From Desulfobacterales bacterium (GTDB taxonomy: Bacteria; Desulfobacterota; Desulfobacteria; Desulfobacterales; C00003060), in contig CP070769.1 of assembly GCA_020347085.1 (NCBI GenBank), positions 1,863,380-1,871,932 of the forward strand: DNA of 8,553 nucleotides, written 5' to 3'. Below the pieces are notes generated by a model. It saw nothing but the letters and a program-made list of their open reading frames with translations. It made no database searches and was not told the origin of the DNA. This document shows, piece after piece, positions 7,001 through 8,553 of this stretch. How positions within the stretch are numbered: position 1 is the stretch's first letter; every line of letters starts with the position of its first letter. A program made the position numbers and the translations under genes.

Positions 7001-7764
7001 AATTCAGTATCCTGCTCGTTGAAGACAATCTAGTAAATCAGAAGGTAGCTGCAACGATGTTGAAAAAACGAGGGCACCGCGTTGTCCTCGCTTCAAATGG
7101 AAGAGAAGCGCTGGATGCCTTTGATAGACAAGGTATTGATCTAATTCTGATGGATGTCCAAATGCCTGAGATGGACGGATTTGAGGCAACCGAGCTAATC
7201 CGAGACAGGGAGAAAGAAAACGGTGGACATACCCCTATTGTAGCCATGACAGCCCATGCCATGAAGGGAGACCGGGAAAGATGTCTTGCAGCAGGCATGG
7301 ACGACTATGTATCCAAGCCGATAAGAGAAGCAGACCTCTTTTTAGCCATCGAAAACTTGGCGAATGCATCACACGATAAAAACAAAGAAAGCCGTTATGC
7401 TTCAAAACATGTTACGTTACTGGCCGAGGATATATTTGACTTATCCAAGGCAATGAGCGTCGTAGATGGAGACAGAGAACTCCTTGAAGAAGTTGCCAGC
7501 CTGTTCTTAGAAGACGCCGCGGACAAAATTGCTAAGCTCCGGGAAGGCGTGGTCAGAGGCGATGGCGGTGCCGTTCAGAAAGCTGCTCATACCCTAAAAG
7601 GTTCTGTAGGTTATTTTGGCGCTAAGCGTGCATTTGATGCCGTCTACCGACTGGAGCTCATAGGCAAAAATGGAACATGGACAGAAGCCGAAACCGCGCA
7701 ATCAGAAGTGGAGAGGGAATTTAAGGCGCTGGAAGTTGCGATGAAACAGGCTTTATCGATGTGA
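4021..7764 (+). CDS. Cytosolic hybrid sensor histidine kinase: two-CW, 2 HAMP-like, 3 PAS, HisKA, HATPase, 2 REC, HPt
   Basis: This 1247-aa kinase opens with a two-CW module: seven cysteines (7, 13, 18, 28, 36, 51, 54), including C7-W8 and C28-W29, likely a metal or redox site. Two HAMP-like repeats follow (about 96-150 and 152-205; compare MELALGLSEAF with HEFAMGLAEHF). Three PAS domains start near 221, 341 and 470. The HisKA H-box is SHEIRTPMNAIVG with H613. The ATPase shows N726/N730, DTGIGIP (D762) and GGTGLGLAIS (from 791). Receiver 1 has D856/D857, D905 and K957, with an unusual LAGKDG where MPxMDG is typical. Receiver 2 has E1001/D1002, D1045 and K1099 and is canonical. The HPt histidine is H1190 in AAHTLKGSVG. 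There is no signal peptide or membrane segment, so the signal is sensed in the cytosol. Every phosphotransfer residue is present, so a full internal His-Asp-His relay is expected, probably ending on the small regulator encoded 131 bp downstream. The signal is unknown. Confidence 0.95.
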   Translation: MEKRIRCWEFFQCKETQCPVYGTKHNRCWLVSGTHCRNEIQGKFLEKIEICLNCEPFKANIDVDSMEDTLNVVNEQFREFRRIVDDRDQELEGISMELALGLSEAFEGLKRISSGDPDVRVPEESEFELIRQLKRMVNRTAGNLGEIVNLSHEFAMGLAEHFGVMHRLSNGDLGARVLGHSDVELLESLKHVTNGMIDSISKEMSDRMWAEKALRESEERARTMLDSVQVGVFVIDSKTHVIVDANPVAVKLIGIPKEQIIGCVCQKFIGSTEVKQPKAFRPEETTCQSEQVLLNAKGEKIPVLNTVSPVTLSGREHFIDSFVDITEWKLNEQALRESENLRRTVINATQEAIIAIGEDGLITIFNSAAEKIFGRSRNEMIGTPLDRLMPEAYREQHREYIKRYFATDGPAKPIGKTLELPALHGDGSTFTMEISLSAANEDNKRLIIAVCRDITERKRFEEALRVREELIRATLESTADGILVVNEKGEVTHTNKRFADMWRIPQELINTKDDKTLVNYVLDQLTEPEAFLDKVQRLYDSSEEAFDAIFFKDGRVFERYSCPLIREGNIAGRVWSFRDVTEQKRWEAELQMAKESAEAANRAKSEFLANMSHEIRTPMNAIVGMTELAMGTQLTAEQEEYCRTVRASADSLLCLLNQILDLSKIESGQLKLDEIDFDLRTTLENASEMLAVRAEEAALELTCHIKPGVPVALVGDPARLRQVIVNLTANAIKFTEQGLVNISVETRKIEASSVFLHLKVSDTGIGIPPDQIETIFESFKQADGSTTRRYGGTGLGLAISKQIVGMMGGKIWVESELGKGSTFHFTARFQLGRGEATEHPRIKDIDLSGVRVLVLDDNATNRLILKEMTSSWGLESGQVANENEALAMMEKAFQAGKPYQILLLDSQLAGKDGFEVAKSIRAAPYGSEVEIIPLTSVSRKGEAAQWTKLGISGYLVKPVKESELLNAIMKALGHPMDEKAPLITCAAVQEEKRKFSILLVEDNLVNQKVAATMLKKRGHRVVLASNGREALDAFDRQGIDLILMDVQMPEMDGFEATELIRDREKENGGHTPIVAMTAHAMKGDRERCLAAGMDDYVSKPIREADLFLAIENLANASHDKNKESRYASKHVTLLAEDIFDLSKAMSVVDGDRELLEEVASLFLEDAADKIAKLREGVVRGDGGAVQKAAHTLKGSVGYFGAKRAFDAVYRLELIGKNGTWTEAETAQSEVEREFKALEVAMKQALSM

Positions 7765-7788
7765 AACGTGTCCAATGGGAGGGCCCGC

Positions 7789-7802
7789 AGGGAAAACTCC
7801 CT
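7789..7802 (+). other. Small hairpin between kinase and response regulator
   Basis: AGGGA-AAAC-TCCCT is a perfect 5-bp stem just after the kinase stop. It lacks a T-run, so it is unlikely to stop transcription. It could reduce or stabilise read-through to the regulator gene. Weak evidence. Confidence 0.2.
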
Positions 7803-7883
7803 TGATGATCAGGGTAAGACGCAGAAGTTTTTGCTCCCGGTGTGTTTGAACGACCGTGTCAACGAACGGTTTCACTTGATTTT

Positions 7884-7887
7884 AGGA
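7884..7887 (+). promoter_or_regulatory. Ribosome binding site deciding the response-regulator start
   Basis: AGGA lies 8 nt before the ATG at 7896. The frame is also open from a GTG at 7842, but the extra 18 residues precede the normal first strand of a receiver domain and have no ribosome binding site. Confidence 0.65.
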
Positions 7888-7895
7888 ACTTTGTT

Positions 7896-8261
7896 ATGCA
7901 GCAAATTCTTATAATAGACGATGAAGAACAGATACGCGCGGTATTTAAAGAGATGTTGGGACGATCGGGATACATGGTATCGGAGGCTTCCAATGGCAAA
8001 GAGGGGCTCATGCTTCAGCGGGAGAAACCAGCTGACTTGATCATTACAGATATCATTATGCCTGAAAAGGAAGGCCTTGAGACAATCAGGGAACTACGGA
8101 TAGAGTTTCCCGAAGTGAAAATTATCGCTATTTCCGGGGGCGGAGAAATTGGATCAGATCAGTACCTGAACGCGGCAAAGCAGTTTGGGGCAGCATGCAC
8201 TCTGCATAAGCCGATAGGACTACAAGAACTCCTGCAGACGGTTCAGAGACTCCTTAAATAG
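7896..8261 (+). CDS. CheY-like single-domain response regulator
   Basis: This 121-aa protein is a receiver domain and nothing more. It starts with QQILIIDDEEQIR (acidic pair D8/D9), has the phospho-acceptor D52 in ITDIIMPEKEG, S80 in AISGGG at the Ser/Thr switch position, and K105 in the HKP motif. It ends right after the last helix, so there is no DNA-binding, cyclic-di-GMP or methylesterase output. The Gly-rich ISGGG loop is frequent in stand-alone receivers next to hybrid kinases. It lies 131 bp after the hybrid kinase on the same strand, with its own ribosome binding site, and is the natural acceptor from the kinase's HPt H1190. Being output-free, it would act by protein-protein contact or pass phosphate to a further HPt. 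The pairing is inferred from adjacency. Confidence 0.93.
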   Translation: MQQILIIDDEEQIRAVFKEMLGRSGYMVSEASNGKEGLMLQREKPADLIITDIIMPEKEGLETIRELRIEFPEVKIIAISGGGEIGSDQYLNAAKQFGAACTLHKPIGLQELLQTVQRLLK

Positions 8262-8460
8262 GGATGTCGAGACTTCACTGTCTTATCTATTTTGTCAAAA
8301 TCTTGAGTGCACACTCTATATACAGGGCAATCCCGCTTTTTTGCGGCTGAGATACCTGTTCTTTGTAGAAAAAATCCTCATGGAGATCCAATACAAAGTG
8401 GGGATGATTCTCTCACGTCTGGGTAAGGGTGAGGGATAGTCTGGCAAAGGACTGGGTCAT
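8262..8460. other. Non-coding stretch after the response regulator
   Basis: No gene is supported here. A CCGC-TTTTTT-GCGG element (8333-8346) gives only a 4-bp stem with a T-loop and no downstream T-run. One plus-strand frame stays open from inside the regulator gene to a TAG at 8437 but has no credible start near its left end. Confidence 0.5.
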
Positions 8461-8553
8461 GTGTTTGGAATGCAGCCTCACCTGGACAGGCTGTTGAGGG
8501 AGGTAAGGCTACAGGCTATACTGGGTCAACCTGTTGGCGATATAGACTGCAGA
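8461..8553 (+). CDS. Possible 5' end of a gene running off the window
   Basis: A frame opens at GTG 8461 (or ATG 8470) and stays open to the end of the window, 31 codons. AAAGGA (8446-8451) is 9 nt before the GTG. The visible peptide contains an amphipathic-looking stretch, HLDRLLREVRLQAIL. It is too short to recognise. A competing minus-strand frame (stop at 8509-8511) covers the same DNA, so at most one is real. Confidence 0.2.
   Translation, partial: MFGMQPHLDRLLREVRLQAILGQPVGDIDCR

Noticed and set aside
7765..7895. Independent promoter for the response regulator
   Set aside because: No convincing -35/-10 or -24/-12 pair in the 131-bp gap; read-through from the kinase gene is the simpler view.

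Overview
The window reads like a chromosomal segment of a Desulfobacterota (deltaproteobacterial-type) organism or a close relative. This rests on four family-level signs: a secreted YVTN/fibronectin-III protein ending in a CFI-box sorting tail, a cytosolic histidine kinase with an N-terminal two-CW cysteine cluster, a TusA-family sulfur carrier of the type with a GDCPTFEKD segment, and a near-consensus sigma-54 promoter. No similarity search was possible, so the taxon is an inference. I saw no tRNA, rRNA, CRISPR array or intact transposase.

Left part (18-2378, minus strand): one large exported protein of 786 aa. It has a signal peptide, a beta-propeller of YVTN-like blades, three fibronectin type III domains, a CFIATAAYG box and a membrane-plus-basic tail. 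It is probably displayed on the cell surface or in the envelope.

Middle (2379-3524): about 1.1 kb without a convincing long gene, but not featureless. It holds a 14-bp direct repeat at 22-bp pitch, two tiny coupled reading frames with good ribosome binding sites and mutually exclusive inverted repeats, a double hairpin ending in GGGGAGGCTTCAC that resembles the right end (omega-RNA end) of IS200/IS605-TnpB elements, a pair of overlapping alternative hairpins, and a strong sigma-54-like -24/-12 element at 3390-3405.

Right part (3525-8261, plus strand): a 74-aa TusA-family sulfurtransferase, then a 1247-aa hybrid histidine kinase (two-CW, two HAMP-like repeats, three PAS, HisKA, HATPase, two receivers, HPt, no membrane segment), then a 121-aa CheY-like single-domain response regulator. 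The last two look like one multistep phosphorelay: input at the Cys/HAMP/PAS half, H613 to receiver aspartates D905/D1045, to HPt H1190, to D52 of the stand-alone regulator. No DNA-binding output is encoded here, so the end effector lies elsewhere. The neighbouring sulfur carrier and the cysteine cluster of the kinase suggest, as a hypothesis only, a sulfur- or redox-linked signal.

The right edge (8262-8553) has no certain gene. One reading frame with a plausible ribosome binding site runs off the end.
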